Source of the DNA: Methylobacterium sp.
GTDB lineage: Bacteria; Pseudomonadota; Alphaproteobacteria; Rhizobiales; Beijerinckiaceae
DNA length: 64,000 bases
Reading direction: 5' to 3'
NCBI GenBank assembly: GCA_020252645.1
Contig: JADCCN010000003.1
Location: 62,001 to 126,000 of the forward strand
Shown here: positions 1 to 8,040 of the stretch, in pieces
Layout: each line of letters starts with the position of its first letter
Numbering within the stretch: the first letter of the stretch is position 1
Program-made: the position numbers and the translations under genes
The notes under the pieces: generated by a model
Told to the model about the DNA's origin: nothing
The model's input: the letters and a program-made list of their open reading frames with translations, nothing else
The model's database searches: none

Positions 1-341
1 CCGTGCACAACCCGCCCGCGCCGATGCATGACCGGCTCGGCGACTTCCACAATCATCTCGTAATGCAGGCCGGCGCCTACCAGAACGCGACCTGGGTTGT
101 GGGTGTGGCCAAATGCGGCGTCGAGGAGGGCTGCGAGATGATCGGCGGTTCGGCCATCATCGCGCCGACGGGCGAGATCGTCGCGCAGGCCGTCACGCGC
201 GAGGATGAGCTCGTGGTCGCGCGCTGCGATCTCGATCTCGGCCGGAGCTACAAGAATTCGACCTTCAACTTCGCCCGCCACCGCGAGCCGGAACAATACC
301 GCATGCTCGTGGAGCGCAAGGGCGCGAAACCGCCGGAATAG
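1..341 (+). CDS. N-carbamoyl-D-amino acid hydrolase, C-terminal part
   Basis: The gene enters from the left edge, so only the last ~112 residues are visible; the in-frame GTG at 3 is internal. The segment HNPPAPMHDRLGDFHNHL, then MQAGAYQNATW, and the ending FNFARHREPEQY match the C-terminal third of nitrilase-superfamily D-carbamoylases, which hydrolyse N-carbamoyl-D-amino acids to D-amino acid, CO2 and ammonia in the cytoplasm. The catalytic Glu-Lys-Cys triad lies upstream of the window and cannot be checked. It is followed 23 bases later by a second amidohydrolase, then RidA and a D-amino-acid lyase, which fits a D-amino-acid release pathway. A related nitrilase-superfamily amidase is the main alternative. 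Confidence 0.85.
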   Translation, partial: VHNPPAPMHDRLGDFHNHLVMQAGAYQNATWVVGVAKCGVEEGCEMIGGSAIIAPTGEIVAQAVTREDELVVARCDLDLGRSYKNSTFNFARHREPEQYRMLVERKGAKPPE

Positions 342-364
342 GCGAACAAGAAAGGGGAACGGCC

Positions 365-1525
365 ATGCATGATCTGATCCTGAAAGGCGGGCGCGTCATC
401 GATCCTTCGCAGAAGCATGATGGCGTGATCGATGTCGCCTTCACCGGCGGCAAGGTTTCCGGCTTCGGCAAGGACCTCAAGGGTGCGAAGGAGATCCGCG
501 ACGTCTCGGGCCATATCGTGACGCCCGGGCTCATCGACATGCATACGCATGTCTATTGGGGCGGCACCTCGCTGGGAATCGATGCCGATGAATTCTGCCG
601 TGTGTCAGGCGTCACCACCTCGGTGGATACGGGCTCGGCCGGGCCCGGCAACTGGCCGGGCTTCCGCAAGCATGTGATCGAGAAGGGCGAGGCGCGCATT
701 CTCGCCTATCTGCATGTCAGCCATGCCGGCATCTACGGGTTCGACAAGCGCGTGATGGTGGGCGAAAGCCGCGACATGGCGTTGATGAACCCGATCGCCT
801 GCGCCGAGGTCGCCGATGCCAATCGCGACCTCATCGTCGGCATCAAGGTGCGGGTAGGTTTGCATTCCTCCGGTGATCAGGGCACCGCGCCGCTGAACGT
901 GGCGCTGCAGGTGGCCAACGAGGTCGGCATGCCGCTGATGTGCCATATCGACCATCCGCCGCCCTCCTACGAGGAGGTGATCGGCATGCTGCGGCCGGGC
1001 GATATTCTCACGCATGCCTTCCGGCCTTTCCCGAATTCCGCAGCCACCGCGCAGGGCACGGTGAAGGCCGAGGTGCTGGCGGCGCGCAAACGCGGCGTGC
1101 TTTTCGATATCGGCCACGGCAAGGGCTCCTTCGCTTTCAAGACCGCACGCGCCATGCTGGCGAATGGCTTCCTGCCGGATACGATTTCCTCGGATGTGCA
1201 TCAGCTCTGCATCGATGGTCCGGCCTATGATCAGGTGACGACGATGTCGAAGTTCCTCTGCCTTGGGATGGGCCTGAACGATGTCATTGCGGCCTCCACG
1301 CTCAATGCCGGCATGATGCTCCGGCGTCCGGAATATGGGTCTCTGAAGGTGGGCTCGCTGGGCGATGCGACCATCCTCACCATCCGCGAGGGCAAGTTCA
1401 GATACATGGATGTCGTGGGCGAGGAACTGATCGGCAACCAGAAGATTATCGGCGAAGGGGTGGTGCTCAAAGGCAGATGGTGGCACCCCAGACGCTCCAG
1501 CCGTTTCCCGAAGATCGCGAGCTGA
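365..1525 (+). CDS. COG3964-type amidohydrolase/deacetylase
   Basis: A 386-residue binuclear-metal amidohydrolase superfamily enzyme. Expected metal ligands are visible: HTH at residues 60-62, a candidate carbamylated lysine at 161 (GIKVRVG), His194 (LMCHIDH), His217 (LTHAF) and Asp277 (SSDVH). The overall pattern, including SVDTGSAG and SSDVHQL, fits the COG3964 group often mislabelled dihydroorotase or adenine deaminase. A characterised Agrobacterium member of this group hydrolyses acetylated alpha-hydroxy acids, so the substrate here could be an N- or O-acyl compound. The start ATG at 365 follows a purine-rich AAGAAAGGGGAAC sequence. The gene lies 23 bases after the carbamoylase and 7 bases before RidA, so the genes are surely co-transcribed. 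The exact substrate is inference. Confidence 0.85.
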   Translation: MHDLILKGGRVIDPSQKHDGVIDVAFTGGKVSGFGKDLKGAKEIRDVSGHIVTPGLIDMHTHVYWGGTSLGIDADEFCRVSGVTTSVDTGSAGPGNWPGFRKHVIEKGEARILAYLHVSHAGIYGFDKRVMVGESRDMALMNPIACAEVADANRDLIVGIKVRVGLHSSGDQGTAPLNVALQVANEVGMPLMCHIDHPPPSYEEVIGMLRPGDILTHAFRPFPNSAATAQGTVKAEVLAARKRGVLFDIGHGKGSFAFKTARAMLANGFLPDTISSDVHQLCIDGPAYDQVTTMSKFLCLGMGLNDVIAASTLNAGMMLRRPEYGSLKVGSLGDATILTIREGKFRYMDVVGEELIGNQKIIGEGVVLKGRWWHPRRSSRFPKIAS

Positions 1526-1532
1526 GGTTGTC

Positions 1533-1994
1533 ATGACTCCCGAGCAACGCCTTGAACAAATGGGCCTTGTGCTGCCGGTGATGCCGAAGCCCGTGGCGAA
1601 TTACGTGCCGTTCCGCATGGCCGGGCCGTTCCTTTACCTCTCGGGGCAAGGGCCGAAACGGCCGGACGGCACCTACCGGCAGGGACGGCTTGGGCGCGAT
1701 ATCTCCGTCGAGGAGGCCTATCAGGAAGCACGACTCACGGGCCTCCAGCTGCTCTCGGTGGCCAAGGCCGCGCTTGGCGAACTCTCGCGCATCGAGGCGG
1801 TGGTGAAGCTCCTGGGCATGGTGAATGCCGAGCCGGATTTCGCCGATCACCCCAAGGTCGTCAATGGCTGCTCGGATCTCCTCGTCGAGGTTCTCGGCGA
1901 GGCGGGCCGTCACGCGCGCTCGGCAATCGGCATGGGCTCTCTGCCGAACCGTATGGCGGTGGAGATCGAGGCCATCCTGCTCGTGAGGTCGTGA
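1533..1994 (+). CDS. RidA/YjgF family protein
   Basis: A 153-residue RidA-superfamily protein, typical length. The C-terminal HARSAIGMGSLPNRMAVEIE matches the family signature and keeps the arginine that binds the carboxylate of enamine/imine intermediates in deaminating RidA proteins. RidA proteins hydrolyse reactive 2-aminoacrylate-type products released by PLP dehydratases. Its stop overlaps the start of the following PLP enzyme (TGATG), so the two are translationally coupled; this supports a role in clearing that enzyme's unstable product. It belongs to the longer, divergent YjgF subgroup rather than archetypal 128-residue RidA, so enzymatic activity is not certain. Confidence 0.85.
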   Translation: MTPEQRLEQMGLVLPVMPKPVANYVPFRMAGPFLYLSGQGPKRPDGTYRQGRLGRDISVEEAYQEARLTGLQLLSVAKAALGELSRIEAVVKLLGMVNAEPDFADHPKVVNGCSDLLVEVLGEAGRHARSAIGMGSLPNRMAVEIEAILLVRS

Positions 1995-3088
1995 TGGGAA
2001 CAGGCAATGCCGGCACGCTGAAGCAGCGCATCGCCCGCGAGATCGGCACGCCCGCGCTCGTGGTCGATCTCGATGTGGTCGAGCGCAATATCGCGAAGAC
2101 ACAAGGCCTTTGCAACGCCGCGGGCGTCGCCAATCGCCCGCATATCAAGACGCATAAATCCATCCGACTGATGCAGATGCAGCTTGATGCGGGTGCGAAA
2201 GGCATCACCTGCCAGAAGCTCGGCGAGGCCGAGGTGATGGCCGAGGGTGGCGCGAAGGATATCTTCATCTCCTACAATCTGCTCGGCGACGAGAAGATGG
2301 CCCGCCTCGCGCGCCTCATGCAGGATGCCGAGATGACGGTGGCGGCGGATAACCCTCTGGTGGTTTCCGAACTCGCGAAGGCCGCCGCAATGGCAGGCCG
2401 CGACCTCGCCGTGCGGATCGAATGCGACACGGGCCGCAAGCGCGCCGGCGTGGAGACGCCGGGCGAGGCGATCATGCTTGCGCGGATGATCGCCGCGACG
2501 CCGGGCCTCAACCTCGCCGGACTGATGGTCTACCCGCCGGAGGATGCGGCGGAAGCCACCAACGCCTTCGTGGCCGAGGTGAAAACGGCGCTCGCGAGCG
2601 AGGGCATCCCCTGCGATGACCTCTCCTCCGGCGGCACGCCGAACCTTCTGCACCTCGGTTCCCTCAAGGGCCAGACGGAGCACCGCGCCGGCACCTCGAT
2701 CTTCAACGATCGCATGATGATGGCCGCCGGGTTCGCCATCGAGGCGGATTGCGCGCTGCTCGTCTATACCACGGTGGTCAGCCGGGGCGGGCCGGAGCGC
2801 GGCATCCTGGATGCGGGCTCGAAAACGCTCACGACCGAGACCGGCTGGGATCTCAGAGGTCATGGTTTCATCCTTGAGCATCCGGAGGCGATGATCGCGC
2901 GCTTTGCCGAGGAGCATGGCATGCTGGATCTCTCGCGCTGCAATGATCGGCCCCTGGTGGGCGAGGTGGTGCGGGTCATCCCCAACCATATCTGCCCGGT
3001 GGTGAATGTCGTGGGCGAGCTGGTCTATGTGCGAGGCCACGAAATCCTCGGCACCGAAGATGTCGCCGCGCGCGGAAAGCTGCGCTGA
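1994..3088 (+). CDS. Fold-type III PLP enzyme, D-serine/D-threonine dehydratase or aldolase family
   Basis: A 364-residue alanine-racemase-fold PLP enzyme of the DSD1/D-threonine aldolase group. The PLP lysine is expected in PHIKTHKS (Lys52). Near the C-terminus PNHICP supplies a His-x-Cys pair (His332, Cys334). In this group His-x-Cys binds the metal in D-serine dehydratase and D-threo-3-hydroxyaspartate dehydratase, while classical D-threonine aldolases use His-x-Asp. The sequence therefore suggests a dehydratase, making 2-aminoacrylate or a similar enamine; that is inference from the motif. A GTG at 1991 is in frame, but the ATG at 1994 overlapping the RidA stop is preferred. Last gene of the operon. 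Confidence 0.82.
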   Translation: MGTGNAGTLKQRIAREIGTPALVVDLDVVERNIAKTQGLCNAAGVANRPHIKTHKSIRLMQMQLDAGAKGITCQKLGEAEVMAEGGAKDIFISYNLLGDEKMARLARLMQDAEMTVAADNPLVVSELAKAAAMAGRDLAVRIECDTGRKRAGVETPGEAIMLARMIAATPGLNLAGLMVYPPEDAAEATNAFVAEVKTALASEGIPCDDLSSGGTPNLLHLGSLKGQTEHRAGTSIFNDRMMMAAGFAIEADCALLVYTTVVSRGGPERGILDAGSKTLTTETGWDLRGHGFILEHPEAMIARFAEEHGMLDLSRCNDRPLVGEVVRVIPNHICPVVNVVGELVYVRGHEILGTEDVAARGKLR

Positions 3089-3206
3089 TCACCCGGAGCC
3101 TTTTTTCGGCCGGCGTGGATCGCAAGGGGATTCCGGAAGTGCGCCCAATCCTGTTCCGGTTCCGTGCCGGGGATGGAGGCCGGCAGGGACGGGTCCGCTT
3201 CTTTCG

Positions 3207-3300
3207 ATGGATTTGCTTTGCCGGCTTCTTGCGGCGATTGATGAGGGGATGAGTTGCCGCGCATTGGCCGCATCCCGGGGCGACGCCGAAGACGACCTTA
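3207..3300 (+). pseudogene. Possible IS630-type transposase N-terminal remnant
   Basis: A plus-strand frame reads MDLLCRLLAAIDEGMSCRAL followed by AASRGDAEDD, which resembles the N-terminal helix-turn-helix of IS630-family transposases (pattern: L-x-x-R-x-x-AA-x-x-x-G-x-SCRA-x-A). The frame runs directly into the palindromic repeat starting at 3300, as though the repeat inserted into or replaced the rest. Only ~30 residues match, so this is tentative. Confidence 0.3.
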
Positions 3301-3501
3301 GAGCATGCTGTGAAAAAGTGGAATCGGGTTTTTCACAAAAAAGCATGCGTTAATAATAAGATAAGAGCATGATGTGCTTCCGTCTGAACACAGCATGCTC
3401 TAGAGCGGTTGCTGATCTGACTCGATCAGATCGACCGCTCTTAGCTCTTGATTTACAGCATTTTCTTTCGAAGAACCGATATCCACTTGATCGGAAAATG
3501 C
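3300..3501 (+). repeat. RIME-like composite repeat, modules A-B-C
   Basis: Module A (3300-3402) holds two hairpins: AGAGCATGCTGTGAAAAA with TTTTTCACA and GCATGC, then AGAGCATGATGTG pairing with ACACAGCATGCTCT. Module B (3402-3441) is a palindrome AGAGCGG...CCGCTCT around GATCTGACTCGATCAGATC. Module C (3458-3501) is GCATTTTC...GAAAATGC. The same modules recur at ten other sites in this window, in different orders and orientations. Transcribed, they would form stable stem-loops. Confidence 0.9.
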
Positions 3502-3759
3502 CATAGGGAGCCCACCGCCGCTGCGCCTCCCCCAGATGGGGGAGCAGGGGCCGGGCCGAGGCGCGCGCATGCCACGCAGCGGCCGGCAGACCGTTGTTGC
3601 GGATGGCGCGGTCTGGCCCATCTTATTCAAGACGGGGCTCCCTGGGTTGGCGGATGGTGCATAAAGATAGGATATCGCGTAGGATTTGGCTGCTTGCACC
3701 GATCCCGGCCGCCCCGTCCTTCCTGCCACACCCGCCGGCTCCGTCGATACGAGACTTCC

Positions 3760-4040
3760 CATCACTTTTCCAGCCATGCGCGCTTCGTTGCGCGAGCGAT
3801 GAACCTGATCAGGCTTGACAAGAGCCAGTTGGCCATCCGACCGCATCTCGTGCCGGGCGGCCACCGCCGGCCAGAGCCGGCCCTTCTTCGGCTGCCTGGC
3901 CGGAACCGTGAACCCCTCGCGCCGCCAGAGGCGCTCGACCCGCTTGTCGTTGATGACCCCGCCGGCGGTCGGGCGCGGAAGCTCGGCGAATGGCCAATTT
4001 GGGGCGCGGAGGTGCCTCGCAAGGTGGCGAAGAAAGCTTC
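3760..4040 (-). pseudogene. Decayed IS3-family transposase (OrfB) remnant
   Basis: On the minus strand around 3871-3957 the frame reads VINDKRVERLWRREGFTVPA then RQPKKGRLW, a textbook match to the conserved segment of IS3-family OrfB between the helix-turn-helix and the DDE domain. Upstream (to about 4040) only a loose match to the preceding 'RYGYRR' region is seen; downstream the frame shifts and the expected W-S-Y-D-F-V catalytic start is degraded. No OrfA, no terminal repeats and no full DDE domain are visible, so it is a fossil. Confidence 0.65.
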
Positions 4041-4416
4041 CGAGGGGTGGGCGGCCAGAATTCTCGCGCCAGAAAGTCCAGTCCGCGCGCTCAGATCGAG
4101 CGCAATGAAACGCAGGCGAATAGAAGCTCTGCGCACGCAAGGGGCTTGGAATTGCGGCCATCGAGGACGGCCGTCCGAAGGAGCGTCCGGGGTCTGATCT
4201 TGTAGGATTTGTCCGGTGATCCTTGCACCGGACCCATCACATTCACTGGCCATGATCCAATGGACGGGCTGTGGCGATCCAGCTGCGCGTCCACACCTCT
4301 CGAGGCTGAAAAGCCGAGCCTCCGCCACGCGGAGAAGGCGCGAAAGGCGCCCACGCAAAACTCCTCTTGCTGTCATATATAAAATCTGCTTTTTTTAATG
4401 AAAGACGCTTTATGCC

Positions 4417-4932
4417 ATGAAGAGTGCCGCGGTGGGAAACATGCAGAGGCTCGTGACGATCGCCGTCTCGACATATGTCTGGCTGCTCCGCTTGCTGGTT
4501 ATTCTGATTGTGGCGATCGTCGCGATCGCCGTCGTGTTTCGGTACGTCTTCAACGCACCTCTCATTTTCTCCTTTGATTTTGCAGTGATCCTGTTCGTCT
4601 GGCTCGTGTTCCTGGGTCTGGCGCGCGCCGCGCACGAGGGCGCGCATCTTGCGGTCGACATGCTGACAGCGTTGCTGCCGCACCGTCTCGCTCTTGCGAC
4701 CGAGGTGGCAATGCGGCTGCTGATGATCACCATTGCGGTTTTCATTGCGTTCCACGCCTATGATCTGACGACGCGGACACGGATGGAGATCGCGACGATG
4801 CGGATCTCCATGGCCTGGCTTTATGCCGCCGTGCCTACGGGCTTCACGCTTTTCGCTCTTTATGAGGTTTATGCACTCTGGTGCCGCGCTACCGGGCGCG
4901 CTCTGCCGCATGCCGCCGGAGGCGTTCTATGA
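4417..4932 (+). CDS. TRAP transporter small permease (DctQ type)
   Basis: A 171-residue integral membrane protein with four predicted helices (about residues 18-45, 50-70, 90-112, 125-150), the size and topology of DctQ-type small subunits of TRAP transporters. FRYVFNAPL and FVWLVFLGLARAAHEGAHL are typical family stretches. It forms the membrane complex with the large permease, whose ATG overlaps this gene's TGA (ATGA at 4929-4932). It is the first gene of an eight-gene set; transport uses an ion gradient and a periplasmic binding protein encoded just downstream. Confidence 0.9.
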   Translation: MKSAAVGNMQRLVTIAVSTYVWLLRLLVILIVAIVAIAVVFRYVFNAPLIFSFDFAVILFVWLVFLGLARAAHEGAHLAVDMLTALLPHRLALATEVAMRLLMITIAVFIAFHAYDLTTRTRMEIATMRISMAWLYAAVPTGFTLFALYEVYALWCRATGRALPHAAGGVL

Positions 4933-6200
4933 ATCCGGCGCTGCTCATCGTCGTTTTCCTCACGCTGACCGCCATCGGTCTGCCCATCGCTTTCGTTCTC
5001 TTGGGAACGGGCGTGGCGGTGACGATGGCCGATCCGGATATTCTGGAGGTGGCTTATGTCCAGAACCTCATCGTCGGCACGCAATCCTTCCCGCTGATCG
5101 CTATCCCGCTTTTCGTCCTGGCCGGCGAATTGATGAATATTTCCGGCATCACCAAGCGGTTGATGCATTTCGCGTCAGCCTTGACCGCTCACATGATCGG
5201 CGGGCTGGCTCAGGTGAACATCGTTCTGTCGACCCTGAAGGCCGGCATGATGGGTTCGGCAAATGCCGATGCGGCGATGGACGCCAAGACCCTCGTGCCC
5301 GAAATGGTGAAGCGAGGCTACAGCCCCGCCTATGCCTCGGTCGTGACGGCCGCCTCCGGGCTCATCGCGCCCATGATTCCCCCGGGCATTGGCCTGATCC
5401 TCTACGGCTTCGTCACCGACACCTCGATCGGGCGCCTGTTCATGGCGGGGATCATTCCCGGCCTCCTCATGACAGCAGCGATGATGATGCTCGCGCATCT
5501 GATCGCCAAGCGCCGGGGCTATGGACGGGACAGCGAGCCTGTGGGCCGCGCTGAGTTGTGGCGCAGCTTCCTGTCGTCGGTTCCAGCGCTGCTCATGCCG
5601 GTTATCATCGTGGTGGGCATCCGCTTTGGTGTCTTCACAGCCTCGGAAGCCGGCGCGGTGGCGGTGCTTTACGCCGCAGCTTTCTGCCTGATCTACCGCG
5701 AGGCCAACTGGCGCGAGTTCATGACGTCCTTGTCATCGACGGCGGTGACCACCAGCGTCATCATGATCATCCTTGCGGCCTCGGCTGCCTTGAGCTGGAC
5801 TTTGTCCTTCGAACAAATTCCGCAAAAAGTGGCCGCCGGCCTTGTCGGGCTCGCGTCAGAGCCACCGGTGCTGTTCCTTGTCGTGGGATGTCTGCTGCTG
5901 ATTGCCGGCATGTTTGTCGAGGGCACGGCGCTGATCCTCATCCTCGCGCCGATGTTCGCGCCGGCGGCCGCCAAGCTGGGGATCGACCCCGTCCACTTCG
6001 GAATCTTCTTTGTCTACATGATCCATCTCGGAGGGATCACGCCGCCGGTCGGAACGATCATGTTCACGACCTGCGCGATTACCAAGGTCCCTCTGCCGGC
6101 CTTCATCGCCGAATCCTGGCCCTGGCTCGTCATGCTGCTCATCATCGCCGCAGTTCTTGCGGCGGTGCCCGGCCTGTCGACCTGGCTCGGCTATCTGTGA
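4929..6200 (+). CDS. TRAP transporter large permease (DctM type)
   Basis: A 423-residue multi-helix membrane protein. VAGELMNISGITKRL, STLKAGMMGSANADAAM and the proline-glycine segment MIPPGIGLILYG are conserved in DctM/SiaM large subunits, which carry the transport path and ion coupling. The C-terminal GGITPPVGTIMF repeats the same fold element. The start overlaps the dctQ-type gene by four bases. It works with the small permease and the DctP-type binding protein. Substrate class cannot be read from the permease; the downstream CoA-transferase, hydratase and aldolase genes suggest an organic acid. Confidence 0.93.
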   Translation: MNPALLIVVFLTLTAIGLPIAFVLLGTGVAVTMADPDILEVAYVQNLIVGTQSFPLIAIPLFVLAGELMNISGITKRLMHFASALTAHMIGGLAQVNIVLSTLKAGMMGSANADAAMDAKTLVPEMVKRGYSPAYASVVTAASGLIAPMIPPGIGLILYGFVTDTSIGRLFMAGIIPGLLMTAAMMMLAHLIAKRRGYGRDSEPVGRAELWRSFLSSVPALLMPVIIVVGIRFGVFTASEAGAVAVLYAAAFCLIYREANWREFMTSLSSTAVTTSVIMIILAASAALSWTLSFEQIPQKVAAGLVGLASEPPVLFLVVGCLLLIAGMFVEGTALILILAPMFAPAAAKLGIDPVHFGIFFVYMIHLGGITPPVGTIMFTTCAITKVPLPAFIAESWPWLVMLLIIAAVLAAVPGLSTWLGYL

Positions 6201-6241
6201 ACCGACAACCAGCAACAAGACCACAAAAAGGGAGGAACATC

Positions 6242-7222
6242 ATGAGGAAGATTGCAGCCCTCGCCGGCGCGGCCATGCTGTCGGCAGCCTGGATGGGCAC
6301 CAGCCCGGCTTTTGCCCAATCCGGCCCGACGGTCCGCTTTGGCCATATGAATTCGCCCACCCACATTGTCCACCGGGGCGCCGAGCGCATGCGTGCCGCC
6401 CTGGAGCAGGCAGGTGTGCGGATGGAACTGTTCCCCAGCGCCCAGCTCGGCGAAAATTCGGCTGTGCTGGAACAGCTGACGCTCGGCGCCAACATCATCA
6501 CGCAGGTTGGGCCGGGGACGATCGCGCAATACGCGCCGAATTACTCCGTCCTGGTTTATCCCTTTCTTTACAATAACTTTGAAGAAGTGAAGCGACTGAT
6601 AGAATCCCCCCTCGTGAAGAGCTGGGAGCCGGGACTCGCCCGCAACAACATCAAGCTCCTCTGCGCCTTCAACTTCGGCACGCGGGATCTCTACACACGG
6701 AATCGGCCCGTGCGCACGCCCGCGGATGCGGCAGGCCTGAAGGTGCGCGTCCAGCCTGTCGCGATCTACACGGAGCTCGTGCGGTCCATGGGCGGGCAGC
6801 CGACTCCCATGCCATGGCCGGAAGTCTATTCGGCGCTGAGCCAGGGCGTGATCGATGCGGCGGAAGCGCCGCCCAATGCCCTGCTGGATCAGAAGCATAC
6901 CGAAGCGGCGCGCTTCTACATGCAGACGAACCACATCCTCGATGCCTCTGTGATCGTCATGAGCCTTCGTGCCTTCAACGCTTTGCCCGCGCCGCAACAG
7001 CAATCCTTGCAGAAGGCGGCAAACGAGATGTGCGACTGGATGACCGGTGAAGCGACGCGGTCCTATGATGAATCCGTGGCCGAGATCGAGCGTCGCGGCA
7101 TGACCATTGTCCGTGACGTCGATCGCGCGGCTTTCGCCCGAAATGCCGAAGGCATTGCTGCCGCTTTCCCGAACTGGACTCCCAATCTGGTCGGTGAAGT
7201 GCGAAAGGCGCTGGGCCGCTGA
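6242..7222 (+). CDS. TRAP transporter periplasmic binding protein (DctP type)
   Basis: A 326-residue DctP-family protein with an evident signal peptide (MRKIAALAGAAMLSAAWMGT, cleavage after AFA about residue 25). The mature part starts VRFGHMNSPTHIVHRGAERM, as in the family. Near residues 150-170 the sequence LKVRVQPVAIYTELVRSMGG carries the conserved arginine expected to form a salt bridge with the substrate carboxylate, and MPWPEVYSALSQGVIDAAE is the family hallmark. A GGGAGG Shine-Dalgarno sequence ends seven bases before the ATG. It delivers an organic acid to the two permease subunits encoded immediately upstream. Confidence 0.93.
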   Translation: MRKIAALAGAAMLSAAWMGTSPAFAQSGPTVRFGHMNSPTHIVHRGAERMRAALEQAGVRMELFPSAQLGENSAVLEQLTLGANIITQVGPGTIAQYAPNYSVLVYPFLYNNFEEVKRLIESPLVKSWEPGLARNNIKLLCAFNFGTRDLYTRNRPVRTPADAAGLKVRVQPVAIYTELVRSMGGQPTPMPWPEVYSALSQGVIDAAEAPPNALLDQKHTEAARFYMQTNHILDASVIVMSLRAFNALPAPQQQSLQKAANEMCDWMTGEATRSYDESVAEIERRGMTIVRDVDRAAFARNAEGIAAAFPNWTPNLVGEVRKALGR

Positions 7223-7233
7223 GGACAAGCAAG

Positions 7234-8040
7234 ATGACGACGAACATCAACGAAGGCGACCCAGTTTCCGCAGCGCGTTACCGAGCGCCCGCGCTCGAGA
7301 AGGGGCTCGATATCCTCGAGCTCCTGGCACGTCAGGCCAGTGGTATGTCGCTGACCGTGATGTGCCGAGAAATGGGCCGATCCTTGGGTGAAATCTATCG
7401 GATTGCGCTGGCGCTTGAAGCGCGCGGCTACATCCGGCGCGAAGCAGAGAGCGACAGCTTCGCATTGACATTGCGGCTTTTCGAACTGGCATCCGAACAT
7501 CCTCCCATGAACCGCCTGCTGAGTGCGGCGCTGCCGGAAATGCAGCGCCTCGCCGCGGAGGCGGAGCAGTCATGTCATCTCGCCATTGTCACTGGTGGAC
7601 AGCTCCTCGTGATCGCCCAGGTCGATTCGCCGCGGCCGATGCATTATGCCGTGCGCATGGGCGCTCGCTTTCCGGTTCTGGAAACCAGCTCGGGAGCGGT
7701 TTTTCTCGCATTTGGCGGGCAACTCGACGCGCTGGAGGACGCCAAAAGGCAAAGCCCGGATTTTGCCGGAGACATCGAGCAGCGCCTGAAGGAGATCCGC
7801 AGGACGGGAGGCGAACGCCGCCAGAGCCTGGTTGTTTCCGGCGTCATCAATCTGTCGCGACCGGTTTTCGATCACCATGGTGTCGTCGCGGTCCTGACCA
7901 TGCCTTTCCTGGATCAACGCGGATTGGCGGTTGGCGTCGATCAGGCGGAGGCCGCGATCATCGCCAGCGCGCAACGGTTGTCGGCAGCCCTTGGCGGTCG
8001 ATCATCCGCGCCACCCCTGGCCAAAGAGGTGGCGGCATGA
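7234..8040 (+). CDS. IclR-family transcriptional regulator
   Basis: A 268-residue IclR-type regulator. The N-terminal winged helix (about 15-80) reads ALEKGLDILELLARQASGMS, then RSLGEIYRIALALEARGYI; the C-terminal effector domain (about 90-255) contains CHLAIVTGGQLLVIAQVDSP and ETSSGAVFLAF. IclR proteins usually control adjacent aromatic or organic-acid catabolic operons in response to a small acid. It sits 11 bases after the binding-protein gene and overlaps the CoA-transferase gene (ATGA), so it is probably co-transcribed with its targets and autoregulated. No clear operator was identified. Confidence 0.92.
   Translation: MTTNINEGDPVSAARYRAPALEKGLDILELLARQASGMSLTVMCREMGRSLGEIYRIALALEARGYIRREAESDSFALTLRLFELASEHPPMNRLLSAALPEMQRLAAEAEQSCHLAIVTGGQLLVIAQVDSPRPMHYAVRMGARFPVLETSSGAVFLAFGGQLDALEDAKRQSPDFAGDIEQRLKEIRRTGGERRQSLVVSGVINLSRPVFDHHGVVAVLTMPFLDQRGLAVGVDQAEAAIIASAQRLSAALGGRSSAPPLAKEVAA

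Larger units (their letters stand above)
3089..4416. other. Gene-poor decayed region
   Basis: More than 1.3 kb between the D-amino-acid operon and the TRAP operon with no intact gene. It contains a palindromic repeat composite (3300-3501), a possible IS630-type remnant on the plus strand (3207-3300) and a decayed IS3-family transposase on the minus strand (about 3760-4040). The remainder (about 3510-3760 and 4040-4400) gives only short frames without recognisable products. The stretch before 4417 is locally AT-rich (TATATAAAATC at 4374-4384) and may hold the promoter of the TRAP operon; this is weak. Confidence 0.7.

Noticed and set aside
1994-3088. Straightforward D-threonine aldolase annotation
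   Set aside because: The C-terminal metal motif is His-x-Cys rather than His-x-Asp, so a dehydratase is at least as likely; the call was kept broad.
3300-3501. CRISPR array
   Set aside because: The repeats are palindromic modules scattered between genes, with no regular spacing, no unique spacers and no cas genes.
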